The notes: generated by a model not told the origin, from the sequence alone. A stretch of 64,000 nucleotides of DNA from JBEKIK01 sp050013075 (GCA_050013075.1 JBEKFZ010000005.1:26683-90682), one strand, 5' to 3'; counted from the first letter of the stretch, positions 18,601 through 27,699 are shown. Made by a program: numbers and translations.

Positions 18601-18892
18601 GTTTATATACTTCACGGTTCGCCTGGGCTGGACTCATCATGCTGCGATCCTTGCCCAATTCTTCGATGGCAAAGGAGATCGCTTCCGAGGGCAGATCAGG
18701 ATTCAATCTCTCCAATGCCGCACGCAGTCGTGGTACAAGGATTACTTCCCCACTGGTTTCCCGCCCTAATGTTCCTTGTTCGCCAAAAGTTTCGTTGTAG
18801 CAATTGGCGGTTTCGTATTCTAAATCACTGAATAAGGCAATTGCGGGTTGTTCGACTAAGGCATCTTCGGAGTAGTTGGTATGGGAAACCAT
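15686..18892 (-). CDS. hsdR: Type I restriction enzyme R subunit
   Basis: This is the motor and nuclease of a type I restriction system, 1068 residues, full length. The nuclease motif is near residue 150-170 (RADLVGFING then FIELKKS). The helicase follows with QGSGKSF (Walker A, about 300), DEAHRSQ (Walker B) and FTGTPLM. The C-terminal helices are typical of the EcoR124-like branch. It translocates DNA and cuts when it meets another complex on unmodified DNA. The ribosome site AGGAATATCC supports the start. It is last in the M-S-R order, 15 bp after hsdS. Confidence 0.95.
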   Translation of the reverse strand: MVSHTNYSEDALVEQPAIALFSDLEYETANCYNETFGEQGTLGRETSGEVILVPRLRAALERLNPDLPSEAISFAIEELGKDRSMMSPAQANREVYKLLKNRFNPSLQSEEDEENDEKVKIIDWNNPENNDFFLASQFWVSGEIYKRRADLVGFINGLPLIFIELKKSHSRLENAYKHNLRDYKNTIPQLFWYNAFIILSNGSEAKVGSITAGWEHFADWKRINDEGEQGVVSLETMIRGTCEKTRFLDIVENFIVFEEAKGGLIKLVAKNHQYLGVNKAINALDEIQHNQGKLGVFWHTQGSGKSFSMVFFSQKVLRKVPGNWTFVVVTDRDDLDDQIAKNFKNTGAVTEEHIQATSGDHLKQLLTEDHRQIFTLIQKFHTNKGEKYDKLSDRSDIIVIADEAHRSQYDTFALNMRNALPNAAFIAFTGTPLMAGEEKTKKVFGDYVSIYNFRQSIEDGATVPLFYENRIPELQLTNEHLKEDLEDLIEAADLDEEQQKKLERTFAREYHLITRDDRLEKVAEDLVSHFMGRGVSDKGMVVCIDRFTAVKMYDKVQKYWKAYLGDLKARLAVCDVLERPDLIAKIKFMEETDMAVVISSAQNEVEEFQKKGLDIETHRKRMIKEDLETKFKDPSDPFRIVFVCAMWMTGFDAPCVSTIYLDKPMRNHTLMQTIARANRVFGEKNNGLIVDYVGVFRDLQKALAIYGSAAGGGVKEGETPVQDKEELIKALRVAIDEANHFCQKRGVSIEPIINSAGFQRVAFLDDAAANLVDKQVVAAVDDAVEKVIVNDELKKQFILLANDVVRLYKAILPDHAANEFAPIKACFAVLMEKIRSFLPEVSVEEVMVGVEQLLDESISPTGYEIKDSDETSIIDLGKIDFEGLKDRFTKGRKRTEAEKLKRRISGRIQQMVRLNKSRIDYLETFKQLIDEYNSGLDVQIFFDRLLAFAKDLSEEEQRGVAEQLSEEELAVFDILTKPEIEMTDAEINQVKKAAKGLLETLKTGKLVLDWRKKQQARADVLRTVEMVLDESLPRAYTPELFRAKCDLIYRHIYDSYYGEERSIYAGVA

Positions 18893-18907
18893 CGGATATT
18901 CCTCATG

Positions 18908-20185
18908 CTATGTGGCATCTTCGACAGGAGATTCGTCCACAGTAATGTCCAGATCTTCAACATCAATTTGACCAGAAATTAACTTGGGTAAGAGAAGGTC
19001 ACGGGTGGTGCAGAGATTTTCATTCTTATTTGCGAGTGTAAAGACATGCTTAAATAATGGCCCCATAAGCAAGGCGAATAATTCCATGACCTTCGATTCA
19101 GGTTGAGCAATAAAATACTTTTTGAAACAATCTTCTTGAACACGCTGCCTTCCAGTTGCTCCACTCATGCTTTTAATGGCATTACCTCTGAACTCATCCA
19201 AGCGAGCCATAAGATACACATATTCTGGGCAGACTGTTCTTGATCGCAACACGATAAACTCGGTTGAACCAAATGCCACATCCCTATCAGAAGGTAAGAA
19301 TTGAACGAAAGCCGTTTTCCCATTCTCTAAGCAAGGAGTAATTCGAGCAAAAAGAGTATCGCCATTTTTAAATTTAGAGCCACTGTTTCCCGTCCGCATT
19401 TCGATTTCAGATTCATCAATCAACATTGTGTTGTGTGGTACAGCACCCATTGATACAAATGGTTTTTCTCCTTCTCTGGGCACTGTCGTCCTGGGATTGA
19501 TAAAAACGGCGTCCTCAACATTGACAACCTCCCACCCCTCGGGAATCTTTCCCAACGGCGAATCGACCATTTTCACCTTTTCATGACCAGGAAAACGGAA
19601 GTTGACGAACCTCTCCCGATAGATCGCCTGAGCCATTTCTTCAAGGATTGCAATGCGGCGGGTGTTGTTTTCGATCAGATCGTCGTATGCGGAAAGTATC
19701 GAGGCGATTTTACGTTGGGCGGGGAGGGGAGGAACTATAATTGGGAAATTGGAAAAGGCTGTCTTGTTGACGATTGGGGTGGCCGCTCCGCCCGCAATGC
19801 CAACAATCTCGTTTCGTAAGGTTCGGAGCAGACTATAGGCGAAGTATGGATCATGCCGTTGGGGGTTGACGATGACGCTATTGATCTGCTGATTTGTGAA
19901 ACTCTCACGGCCCGTCATGCAAATCTTGCCAATCGTCGCACCGATGCATGTAAAACAAACTGTACTCTTTAGAAGCAAAAGATTCTTCTGAGTTTCACGC
20001 CCTTCTTCTGACAGGAAGCGTTCGGTCTTTATACGAACACAGTCAAAGTCCATATCAGTTGGCGTGATGAATGGGTATACTTCTCCGAAGAGTTCTGGGT
20101 GCGTCGAAGGTGGGGTCTTCCCCGTGACCACTTTCCCGAGTTGGCCTATGGTAAGATTCTCCCATCTATCGTGATTGCGGTTCAT
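18908..20185 (-). CDS. hsdS: Type I restriction specificity subunit
   Basis: The 425 residues form two target-recognition domains, each followed by a conserved helix. The first ends in PLPAQRKIASILSAYDDLIE and the second domain begins after LGKIPEGWEVVNV. Each half reads one part of a bipartite target, so the sequence recognised cannot be predicted here. The start overlaps the hsdM stop by 4 bp (ATGA), which implies translational coupling. Confidence 0.93.
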   Translation of the reverse strand: MNRNHDRWENLTIGQLGKVVTGKTPPSTHPELFGEVYPFITPTDMDFDCVRIKTERFLSEEGRETQKNLLLLKSTVCFTCIGATIGKICMTGRESFTNQQINSVIVNPQRHDPYFAYSLLRTLRNEIVGIAGGAATPIVNKTAFSNFPIIVPPLPAQRKIASILSAYDDLIENNTRRIAILEEMAQAIYRERFVNFRFPGHEKVKMVDSPLGKIPEGWEVVNVEDAVFINPRTTVPREGEKPFVSMGAVPHNTMLIDESEIEMRTGNSGSKFKNGDTLFARITPCLENGKTAFVQFLPSDRDVAFGSTEFIVLRSRTVCPEYVYLMARLDEFRGNAIKSMSGATGRQRVQEDCFKKYFIAQPESKVMELFALLMGPLFKHVFTLANKNENLCTTRDLLLPKLISGQIDVEDLDITVDESPVEDAT

Positions 20186-21735
20186 CCTTCCGCCTCCAAC
20201 AACTTCGCCACGTTCTCCCCAATCCGTTCCTCCAATTCCCGTGCTTCGCTGTTCAGAACTTCTAATTCCTCATTCAATTCTTCCAGCTTTTCGGCAAAAA
20301 CAAATCCATCATCCTCCCGTTCGGCTACCCCGACATAACGACCAGGATTCAGACTCCATCCCTGGGCTTCAATATCCTTTAATGTTGCAACTTTGCATAA
20401 TCCCGCAACATCAACGTATTTCCCCTTTGGGAAATGTTCCTTCATCAATTTTTGGCTGCCGTTATCTGTTTCGGATTCTTCGCCACGATACAACCGCACA
20501 ATATTTGCAAGAAACTCAATCTGTTCGGGCAGGAACTCCCGATGAGCACGGTCAATCTGGTTGTAAATGTGTCTAGCATCGATGAACAGCACTTTGTCCT
20601 TGCGTGGCGTTTGTTTCTTCCCCTTGTCCAAGAACCAAAGGGTGCAAGGCAGCGTGACCGTGTAGAAAAAGTTTGGCCCAATTGAAATCATCACATCCAC
20701 TGCCTGGGCTTGGAGCAGTTTTTTTCTGATCTCCATTTCAGACTGGCGTGCATCGGCTGCCGAGTTCGCCATTACAAATCCTGCCCGACCGTTGGATGCC
20801 AGGGAACTATAAAAAATCTCGATCCAAAGGTAGTTGGCATTGTCAGGCTTTGGCATTCCAAAGGGGAAGCGGGGATCGTCTTTGATTTTCTCCTTGTCCA
20901 CCTTGTCTACATTAAATGGTGGATTTGCCATTACGAAGTTGAATCTGCCCACACTGCCGTGGAGATCTTCATAATAGGTATTCCCTTGTCGAATGTCGCC
21001 TGAAAGTCCATGCACGGCAAGGTTCATCCGACAAAGCCGAACGGTTTCTGCTACTCGTTCCTGACCGAAGACGGAGATTTCACTACTGGGATTCTTTTTG
21101 TGGTTGGCAACAAACCTTGCACTTTGCACGAACATACCGCCCGATCCACAAGCTGGATCAAAAATCCGTCCATGATACGGCTCGATGACTTCCACAATCA
21201 GCTTGACCAGACAGGTGGGCGTAAAAAATTCTCCTCCCTTTTGCCCTTCCGCCCTAGCGAAATTGCCGAGGAAGTATTCATAAATCTTCCCAAATGTATC
21301 GCCCTCGGCATCCATTGGGATTTGGGAAAAGTTTTTGAGCAAGGCGAAGAGAGTATCGTTTTCCAAACGATTGTAAGTCTTGGGTAGCACGTCCTTGAGT
21401 TCCTCATTCTCGGCTTCTATTGCCTTCATGGCATCATTGATCGCCTTGCCTATATTCTCTCCCTCGGGCAAGGCCAGCAATTTTGAGAATCGAGCGGTCG
21501 GGGGTAGATACATGACCCCCTTGGCTTGATAGTCCGCTTTGCCGATGGAACGTCGTCCCGTGCTTTTCCCCGAGAGTTCCTTTTCGGCAACGCTGAATTT
21601 GTGGTCGGCGTAGCGGAGAAAGATCAGACCGAGGACAGGCACCGAGTATTCGGAAGATTTGAGTTTGGAATTTGCCCGCAATTCATCGGCGGAATCCCAA
21701 AGCCGTTTTTCAATTTCGCTGTGGTTGTTGGCCAT
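20182..21735 (-). CDS. hsdM: Type I DNA adenine methyltransferase subunit
   Basis: The N-terminal helical domain (HsdM_N) is followed by the N6-adenine methylase fold: FDPACGSGGMF near residue 195 binds S-adenosylmethionine and MANPPFN near 275 is the catalytic NPPF motif. The 517-residue length is normal. It ends in a coiled coil (EELNEELEVLNSEARELEE). With HsdS it methylates host DNA and with HsdR forms the restriction complex. No clear ribosome site precedes its ATG. An Abi-alpha gene lies 54 bp upstream. Confidence 0.95.
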   Translation of the reverse strand: MANNHSEIEKRLWDSADELRANSKLKSSEYSVPVLGLIFLRYADHKFSVAEKELSGKSTGRRSIGKADYQAKGVMYLPPTARFSKLLALPEGENIGKAINDAMKAIEAENEELKDVLPKTYNRLENDTLFALLKNFSQIPMDAEGDTFGKIYEYFLGNFARAEGQKGGEFFTPTCLVKLIVEVIEPYHGRIFDPACGSGGMFVQSARFVANHKKNPSSEISVFGQERVAETVRLCRMNLAVHGLSGDIRQGNTYYEDLHGSVGRFNFVMANPPFNVDKVDKEKIKDDPRFPFGMPKPDNANYLWIEIFYSSLASNGRAGFVMANSAADARQSEMEIRKKLLQAQAVDVMISIGPNFFYTVTLPCTLWFLDKGKKQTPRKDKVLFIDARHIYNQIDRAHREFLPEQIEFLANIVRLYRGEESETDNGSQKLMKEHFPKGKYVDVAGLCKVATLKDIEAQGWSLNPGRYVGVAEREDDGFVFAEKLEELNEELEVLNSEARELEERIGENVAKLLEAEG

Positions 21736-21789
21736 GGTAAAAAATGCAGAGCCATAAAATGTAAACTATTTTGTACAATGGTGCAGATT

Positions 21790-22428
21790 TTAGTCCGCTA
21801 CAATATGCGTTTCCAATTTGGACTGCATCACTTTGTATTTTTCAATCTTTTCTGGATAAGGGTAGCAAGCAGTCAGAAAATCAAAAGCAAAATCTTTTAG
21901 ACGACGGCCAGTAGGAGTGAAGAATCCCAATCTTTCAAGATTGTGAAAACTTATGTTTGTTTGTTCAGCAGACAATTTGGTAGCCTTTGCAATATCGCCG
22001 ATTTGATTTCTTGGTTCAATGTATTCGCCAGAAATCAAGGTGTCTAAAAACTTAACGTCTGCTGGTGCCATCGATTGCAGTATATTGACAAAGGCTATAT
22101 GACAAAAAGAACTATTTTGAATAGAACTTGTAAGCATCTCAGCCCACCACTCTTGAAGATCGGGATTCTCGGCATCTCCACAATTTCTTAAAAATGGAAC
22201 AACGAAGTCCCTCGGAAGTTGCCGAGATGATATTCCTCTGGCCTTGAGTTTAGCTGCCACTTTCTCAGCGATCTTCAATCGATTCTCCCATTGCCAATAG
22301 GATACTTGGTCGCCCAACATTTCCCAAAGTTTCTTTGTTGGAATGGAAAGTATATTTTCAATCAAGGTGCAAGCCGTGTCTAAGGGTCGTCCTAAGTGTT
22401 TGGCAATTTCTTGAATTGTATTAGGCAT
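21790..22428 (-). CDS. Abi-alpha (DUF4393) protein
   Basis: The layout ENILSIPTKKLWEMLGDQVS, then YWQWENRLKIAEK, then LPRDFVVPFLRNCGD and LQEWWAEMLTSS, matches the DUF4393/Abi-alpha family. Members are proposed to act in abortive infection; the mechanism is unknown. The last 80 residues look like a winged-helix segment (NIGDIAKATKLS-like). The ribosome site AAAGGG precedes the ATG. Its place immediately before hsdM-S-R suggests it is part of the same defence island and perhaps the same transcript. Confidence 0.75.
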   Translation of the reverse strand: MPNTIQEIAKHLGRPLDTACTLIENILSIPTKKLWEMLGDQVSYWQWENRLKIAEKVAAKLKARGISSRQLPRDFVVPFLRNCGDAENPDLQEWWAEMLTSSIQNSSFCHIAFVNILQSMAPADVKFLDTLISGEYIEPRNQIGDIAKATKLSAEQTNISFHNLERLGFFTPTGRRLKDFAFDFLTACYPYPEKIEKYKVMQSKLETHIVAD

Positions 22429-22871
22429 AATTCGAGCCCTTTTTGCCCCCTTGGGGCATCAACTATCATTCTATCCCCTACTTTCCCACAGTATTTCTCC
22501 AGCAACAGGTAGCCCGATCAAAAAACCCCTGCACAGTAAAACAGCCATTTTACCACAATGGGGGGTGCTTGCAAGCAGTCCAATCTCTGAAAATGGCAAT
22601 CTATCAGTCTAACAGGAAGGTCTCCCAATCCATGTCCAATCCCCCCTGCAAAAAGGCAGCAAAATTGTTGGCGACCATTTTACGCCATTTTCTACCGAGA
22701 GACTGCCCATAAAGTCCTCGCAAGGACCAGATTGGGATGGAGGGGGAAAAGCACTAGGAGCCGAAAAGGAACGAAATGCACAACAAACGGCTGGCAGAAA
22801 TACTTTACAGTCGTATCTGCCTTTGTTATATTACGGTTTAGAGATTGTCTTCACAAAATCTGAAGCCTTAA

Positions 22872-23024
22872 GAGGCAGCTTAGCACCCGCAAAATAGCTC
22901 GATCATCCGAGGTTCTTTACCGGATGTGGTTGGGTGCGTTCTTTTTGTTCACGAGTTTGGTCGTGAGTCGTTGTTGCTGCTGTTTCAGGAGAGCAATCCA
23001 ACCTTTGATAAGGGAAACAATACG
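22872..23024 (+). promoter_or_regulatory. Structured leader of a PEP-CTERM gene with the GAGGCAGC motif
   Basis: GAGGCAGCTTAGCACCCG (22872-22889) matches the leader at 2316 except for one inserted G there. GCACCC (22883-22888) can pair with GGGTGC (22932-22937), enclosing an inner CTCG/CGAG hairpin. Position and stem are conserved while the loops differ. The remainder of 22429-22871 has no supported gene. Confidence 0.5.
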
Positions 23025-24647
23025 ATGTTGCGGAAAAACCTTTTGATGTGGAGTGTGGTGGCTTTATTTATTTTGGTAATACATTCAAAAAGTCTTGCAC
23101 AGATAACAACTACTTGGACCGGCTTGGAAGGATCGAATTGGTCTAGCACAAATTGGACGGCTGGTGAGCCAACCTCTTCTGTTCAGGCTATTCTCGACAA
23201 TGGTGATACGGCAATCATCAATCAAACAGGAGAGGCTTGCGGAACCCTTACTCTTGGTAGCACGACCATTGGAGTGGGTAAGATTGAAATTTCAGGAAAC
23301 GCTCTTGGTGATGGGCAATTGTTTACGCATGTGGATGAGAACATTGGTAATTACGGTACAGGTAATTTCAATCAGACTGCTGGAACAAATCATGTTGGCA
23401 ATTACTTCAATATCGGCTATTACTCTGGGTCCAATGGAACATATAACCTGACAGGCCCAGGACAATTAACATCGGTTGCAACCGAGTTTGTTGGTCGTTA
23501 TGGCACGGGCACATTTAACCAATCAGCAGGAACCAATACTACTCTTGTTACTATTTGGGTTGGAGCAAATTCAGGCTCTATAGGGAATTATAACCTTAGC
23601 AATACAGGTCAAGTTTCATCTGGCTGGGAGCTAATTGGCGAGAGTGGTTTTGGAACATTTAAACAATCGGGCGGAATTAACACAATTTCCAATTATTTAG
23701 CTCTAGGCTTTGCCTACAATGGCAATGGAACGTACAACCTTACAGGAGGTACTCTAATCCTAAACCAGATCAGAATCGGTTACGGTGCTGCAAAGTTTAA
23801 CTTTGGCGGTGGAACACTCCAAGCAAACGGGACGCTCTCCACGACGTTACCGATGACACTGACAGGTGATGGGGGCGATGCGAATGTGGATACTGCTGGA
23901 AACACGGTAACATTAGATGGCATTCTCTCCGGTACGGGCGGACTCAATAAACTGGGAGCAAACACGCTGACCCTCGGTGCCAATAACAGCTACATAGGAT
24001 CTACGACGATCATGACCGGAACTCTGGTTCTTGGCAGCACCGCAACACTTACCAGCGATGTGATTAGCGTGGCAAACGGAGCATACTTCGATGTTTTGGC
24101 CGTAAGCGGTGGATATAGCTTGGGAGCGGCACAAACATTAAAAGGATCGGGAACGATTGTTGGAAATGTGACCATCAACGGCATTCATGCACCTGGCGAT
24201 TCGCCTGGCGTCGAGACGGTACAGGGAAATTACAATATGCTGGGGCAACTGCAAATCGAAATTAAGGGGACCACCGCTGGCACGGGCTATGATCAGGTGC
24301 TTTTGAGCGGATCGAGTGCTTACAATGCCACGCTCGGCGGCACGCTCACGCTCAATTGGGCAGACATGAATGGCTCTACGGATTCGACCCAGCTTTGGAT
24401 TCTTGAAAACGACACAGCCGGAACCCTTTCGGGCGTGTTCAGTAATTACGCCAACGGTGCATCTTTAGGCAATTACGACGGCCACGACTGGTATATTTGG
24501 TACGGGGCAGATGCCGCCACCGGCAACCTCACCGGCGGCAATGATGTGCTTATCTCCGCAGTACCCGAACCCAGCATGATCGTCTTGTTGATGACCGCCG
24601 CATTGGGAATTGGCGTTGGCTCTTTCCAACGGAAAGGGCATAAGTAA
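23025..24647 (+). CDS. Autotransporter-repeat PEP-CTERM surface protein
   Basis: This is a 540-residue exported protein. The signal peptide ends near SLAQ. A run of repeats follows with the pattern GTGNFNQTAGTN / NGTYNLTG (residues about 70-250), then an autotransporter-associated beta-strand repeat (GGLNKLGANTLTLG) near residue 305. A beta-rich domain and the C-terminal anchor VPEPS, a hydrophobic helix and QRKGHK complete it. The ATG at 23025 is chosen over 22926 because it begins the signal peptide and follows AAGGGAAAC. It is probably a cell-surface or matrix protein sorted by an exosortase encoded elsewhere. It lies inside the element. Confidence 0.85.
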   Translation: MLRKNLLMWSVVALFILVIHSKSLAQITTTWTGLEGSNWSSTNWTAGEPTSSVQAILDNGDTAIINQTGEACGTLTLGSTTIGVGKIEISGNALGDGQLFTHVDENIGNYGTGNFNQTAGTNHVGNYFNIGYYSGSNGTYNLTGPGQLTSVATEFVGRYGTGTFNQSAGTNTTLVTIWVGANSGSIGNYNLSNTGQVSSGWELIGESGFGTFKQSGGINTISNYLALGFAYNGNGTYNLTGGTLILNQIRIGYGAAKFNFGGGTLQANGTLSTTLPMTLTGDGGDANVDTAGNTVTLDGILSGTGGLNKLGANTLTLGANNSYIGSTTIMTGTLVLGSTATLTSDVISVANGAYFDVLAVSGGYSLGAAQTLKGSGTIVGNVTINGIHAPGDSPGVETVQGNYNMLGQLQIEIKGTTAGTGYDQVLLSGSSAYNATLGGTLTLNWADMNGSTDSTQLWILENDTAGTLSGVFSNYANGASLGNYDGHDWYIWYGADAATGNLTGGNDVLISAVPEPSMIVLLMTAALGIGVGSFQRKGHK

Positions 24648-24729
24648 AGCAGAGCAACAACACACCCATCAGTAAACGTGTGCTGTTTGTTGGTCTGCTC
24701 GTAGGAGTCTAACTGAAAGAGGGAGACCC

Positions 24730-24972
24730 ATGCTCAAGCGAAACAAACTGGAAACAGTGTTACTGAAAATTACCGACAACGAATTCAATGCCGTCTGGAA
24801 GGACGCCTATGGTGATGTCCCAAGTGGTGAGCGTTCGGATCTGATTAGGGATTTTGTGGCTGAACAATACGACGAAGAGTTGGACGGCTGTATCAAACGT
24901 GCCGAATCATTTTTAAATCCCGTTCCAAAACCCAAGCCCAAGCCTAAAAATAGGTGGCTCTGTCCTCGCTAG
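24730..24972 (+). CDS. Small acidic protein with a KPKPKP tail
   Basis: This 80-residue protein has a helical N-terminal region (LLKITDNEFNAVWKDAYGD) and a C-terminal PKPKPKPKNRW stretch. No family is recognised. The ribosome site AGAGGGAGA precedes the ATG. It follows the PEP-CTERM gene by 80 bp and precedes cspA. Confidence 0.55.
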   Translation: MLKRNKLETVLLKITDNEFNAVWKDAYGDVPSGERSDLIRDFVAEQYDEELDGCIKRAESFLNPVPKPKPKPKNRWLCPR

Positions 24973-25367
24973 CCAGCACGGCTTCGTCGTGCGTATAGTC
25001 GCTCTACTTGTCTGCTTCGACCCACTTGCGTAATGACACAGTAACAGTACAATTGACCAATCGACAATCGTAAGTGGGCATCAGTTCAAATAATCAGGAA
25101 TTCACAAATGGCTGAAGGCATCATCAAAAAGTTGACGAACAAGGGCTTTGGGTTTATCAAAACGGAGAAGGAAAAAGACCTGTTCTTCCACTCCTCCGCT
25201 CTCCAAGGCGTCAGTTTCGACGAACTGCATGAAGGACAAAAAGTATCCTACACGGAAGGGCGGAGTCCGAAAGGCCCCTGTGCCGAGAACGTGAAGCCGA
25301 TATAGTTTCGCTAGTCAGCACAGCAAGAGGTTTCATCGTGCGTATCGTCACTCAACTCGCCTGCTTC
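24968..25367 (+). repeat. Direct duplication flanking the cold-shock gene
   Basis: The segment around 24968-25022 resembles 25310-25367. Both contain GCTAG-CAGCAC, then CGTGCGTAT-GTC and CTGCTTC. The right copy includes the GTG start of the VanZ gene, so the left copy is a fragment of that start. The cold-shock gene sits between the copies, as if it had been inserted or copied in. Confidence 0.4.
25108..25305 (+). CDS. CspA-family cold-shock protein
   Basis: This 65-residue single OB-fold protein has both RNA-binding motifs: KGFGFI (RNP1) and DLFFH (RNP2). It binds single-stranded RNA or DNA. The C-terminal part (KVSYTEGRSPKGPCAENV) fits the family. It lies inside the element as cargo between two partial duplications. 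Elements and phages often carry such genes. Confidence 0.9.
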   Translation: MAEGIIKKLTNKGFGFIKTEKEKDLFFHSSALQGVSFDELHEGQKVSYTEGRSPKGPCAENVKPI

Positions 25368-25769
25368 TGTTATTGGATACTGCTCACAGTCCTGCTCCTG
25401 GTTCCCAACCCAGCCGCACTAGTCCACCTGCAAAGAGTCCCAACCTTTCCTTGGGGCAAATTTGGAATTCACCTGATTGCCTTCACCATCCTGAGTGTCC
25501 TGGTACATACAACTCGGTGGCCGAAACGCTCCTGGTGGCCCCTGATCGCTATTCTCGTATTGTATGGCCTTACCACGGAAACGCTGCAACTCTTCGTACC
25601 TCATCGTACCGCTCGGGTAATGGACGCCGTTGAAAACATTCTCGGAATTGCCATTGGAGCAGGAATTTATTGGCTTGCTCGACGATTGAGGGAGATATGC
25701 CTAAAGAGCAATCTTGCTGCTGGGTCAGTGAAGCACATCGCTGAAGCGGACGCAACCGATGTGCGATAA
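25338..25769 (+). CDS. VanZ-like membrane protein
   Basis: Three to four membrane helices in 143 residues carry the VanZ signature: KFGIHLIAF in the second helix region and TETLQLFVPHRTARVMD followed by NILG. VanZ is named for teicoplanin resistance, but most homologues have no proven role. It starts at GTG with AGAGG seven bases upstream. A GTGACAG/CTGTCAC hairpin (25771-25798) follows the stop. Confidence 0.8.
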   Translation: MRIVTQLACFCYWILLTVLLLVPNPAALVHLQRVPTFPWGKFGIHLIAFTILSVLVHTTRWPKRSWWPLIAILVLYGLTTETLQLFVPHRTARVMDAVENILGIAIGAGIYWLARRLREICLKSNLAAGSVKHIAEADATDVR

Positions 25770-25851
25770 AGTGACAGATTTGGAACGAATCCTGTCACGC
25801 CTTTCCCTCAACAGTCGGAAGGCCCGCTCTTAGTGGAATAGGAAAACATGA

Positions 25852-25896
25852 AAAAACGCCCTGCTATCACTCGATAATAAGCAGGGCGTTTTTATT
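25852..25896. terminator. Strong bidirectional terminator between convergent genes
   Basis: AACGCCCTGCT and AGCAGGGCGTT form an 11-bp stem with A-runs on one side and T-runs on the other. It serves both the plus-strand VanZ gene and the minus-strand lipoprotein gene. Confidence 0.8.
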
Positions 25897-25917
25897 GGCA
25901 ACAATGTTGTATTGCTT

Positions 25918-26283
25918 TTAGAGTTCATCTATCAGTCTGGCCGCCGTCTTTTTGGCATCAGACTTAAGCTCTTTAACATCCGTCTTGGCCTCTTTGGTCA
26001 CTTCCTTCACTGCTTCGGCTTCCACCTTTTTGGTATCGACCTTTATTTTTTCGACATCGACCCTGGCCTTCTCGGCTGTCCTATCAAGATCAACTTGGAC
26101 CTTTTCGGCAGGCCCCCTATCGTTGGTTACCCTCTCTTTCTCGATCACTTCTCTCCTGGCTTGATTTGTATCGGAGTTGAACTTGGGAGTCTTGTCCCGA
26201 GCCTCTCTGGCATCATGGCTGCGTCCACAACCAATGCAAAACAACGTCAGCCCCATCAATACAGCTAATGCAATTCCTTTCAT
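25918..26283 (-). CDS. Charged coiled-coil lipoprotein
   Basis: The lipobox LFCIGC near residue 19 marks a lipoprotein. The mature chain is almost entirely charged, with repeats such as KVQVDLDRTAEKARVDVEKI, and is probably a long helix or coiled coil. The ribosome site AAAGGAGATT fixes the start. No enzymatic role is apparent; an envelope spacer or stress protein is possible. Confidence 0.65.
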   Translation of the reverse strand: MKGIALAVLMGLTLFCIGCGRSHDAREARDKTPKFNSDTNQARREVIEKERVTNDRGPAEKVQVDLDRTAEKARVDVEKIKVDTKKVEAEAVKEVTKEAKTDVKELKSDAKKTAARLIDEL

Positions 26284-26711
26284 CGAAGAATCTCCTTTCT
26301 AGGGTTTAGTAGACTGGACCATCCTTGGTGGAACCCATTTGATGATCTATTCACTGCCCAAAATTGTACTTTTACCAACAAGAAGACTGCAATAGCAATA
26401 ATTTCTAAAATTTACTAACCAAATAAACATCGCCGAGGATGGCCATTTCGCCGATGGTTTATGCACAAGCAAGTGTTTTCCTAAAATCTCACGAAATTTA
26501 AAGCTGGTTATCGTTGCTTGTTCTTGGACTTGGACTTAATGTTGTCTCAATATTTTGCTCGGTCTCACCTCATTTCTCAGCTACACAATGCCACTAAGGC
26601 GGGCCAGACACAGAAACACAAGGGCGGATTGGTGCAACGAGGGATTTTGACTCGCTCCTAGCTATCGGACAGATTTGCTTTCTCCATCTGCCTCGAACTC
26701 CGCTCGGAAGA
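26284..26711. other. Gap without a supported gene
   Basis: AT-rich leader of the lipoprotein gene and an empty stretch. No structured element or protein-like frame is visible. Confidence 0.4.
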
Positions 26712-27176
26712 TCAACTCAACGCCTTCCGCTTCTCCTCGATAAACTGAATATGATGAGGGATGTGACGGCTTCTTCGCTGAACTAAAGCTTCCAACGTCT
26801 GAGGCCCGACCTCCGAATGGATGCCCCGGCGTTGGAAATCCTCGGGCTTCAGGGTGCGAAGAATCCGTGCCACTTGCTTGCGGATCAATTCGATCAGGAG
26901 GAGTTCCTCTTCGGCATTCCGCTGATGATAGGCCAACCGAGCGGCAAATATCTTCTCGTCCCCGCCGAACAGTGTCGGCTCGTTCTCGGCGATCACCCGC
27001 TTAATACGGTCAGCACCAACGATCTCGAAGTCAGCCAAGTGGCAGATGACTTCCAAAGTGGACCATTTGCCGGGAACGGGGCGAGCAACAAGCTGCTCCT
27101 GGGTCATGCCAGCCACAGCCTGCCGTAGCAGTTGGGGGCCGGCAAGGTAGTCGTCGATAAGCATTATAGGTTCCAT
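26712..27176 (-). CDS. DinB-like four-helix protein
   Basis: This 154-residue DinB superfamily protein has the motifs GKWSTLEVICHLADFE and HIPHHIQFIEEKR, which supply metal-binding histidines. Family members include metal-dependent thiol transferases, but most are uncharacterised. The ATG at 27176 has GGAGACACA upstream; the frame runs open for 61 codons before it but lacks protein character there. Confidence 0.75.
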   Translation of the reverse strand: MEPIMLIDDYLAGPQLLRQAVAGMTQEQLVARPVPGKWSTLEVICHLADFEIVGADRIKRVIAENEPTLFGGDEKIFAARLAYHQRNAEEELLLIELIRKQVARILRTLKPEDFQRRGIHSEVGPQTLEALVQRRSRHIPHHIQFIEEKRKALS

Positions 27177-27699
27177 TGTGTGTCTCCAAGTTAATTGCCC
27201 ACTTACTAATGATACCAACTTCCCTGCCGTTTCCAACGATGCCACTTGCCTCTCTCGGAGCTTCAGCGATAATGGCAATGCTTGGTGACACTGGGGGCGG
27301 TTATTCCATACTTCCCCCGTCCCACTCATGCTTTGGATCGGGATAGAAAGTAAGCCCATTCACTCGACCAGTATTCATGAGGCCAACCGTTAATATCCAC
27401 CCCCCAGTGACCTTCGCACGTCTAAAATCGAGGAGGAGGTTGGAAGTAACGAGTTGCTGGAAAACCAATTCAGTCTTCTTAGCCCCAGGCTTCTCGGGTG
27501 TAACATCGTCGGCATAAGCAACCGAAGAAAACGAAGGCGATGGTATTCGGCTGTTCTTACACAGTCTATAACCAATCATGAACAGTCCTACGACTAAGCG
27601 AGTCTCCTGTCTTATTACGTCACCTTCGTCACCGATGTCATTACCCCAGGGGTATTTGTGCAGAATGGTGCAGGATGGTGCAAATAAGTCGGCCAAACA

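Noticed and set aside
27301..27696. Minus-strand frame of 131 codons, part of it protein-like
   Set aside because: It starts at TTG without a ribosome site, and no family or conserved pattern was recognised.
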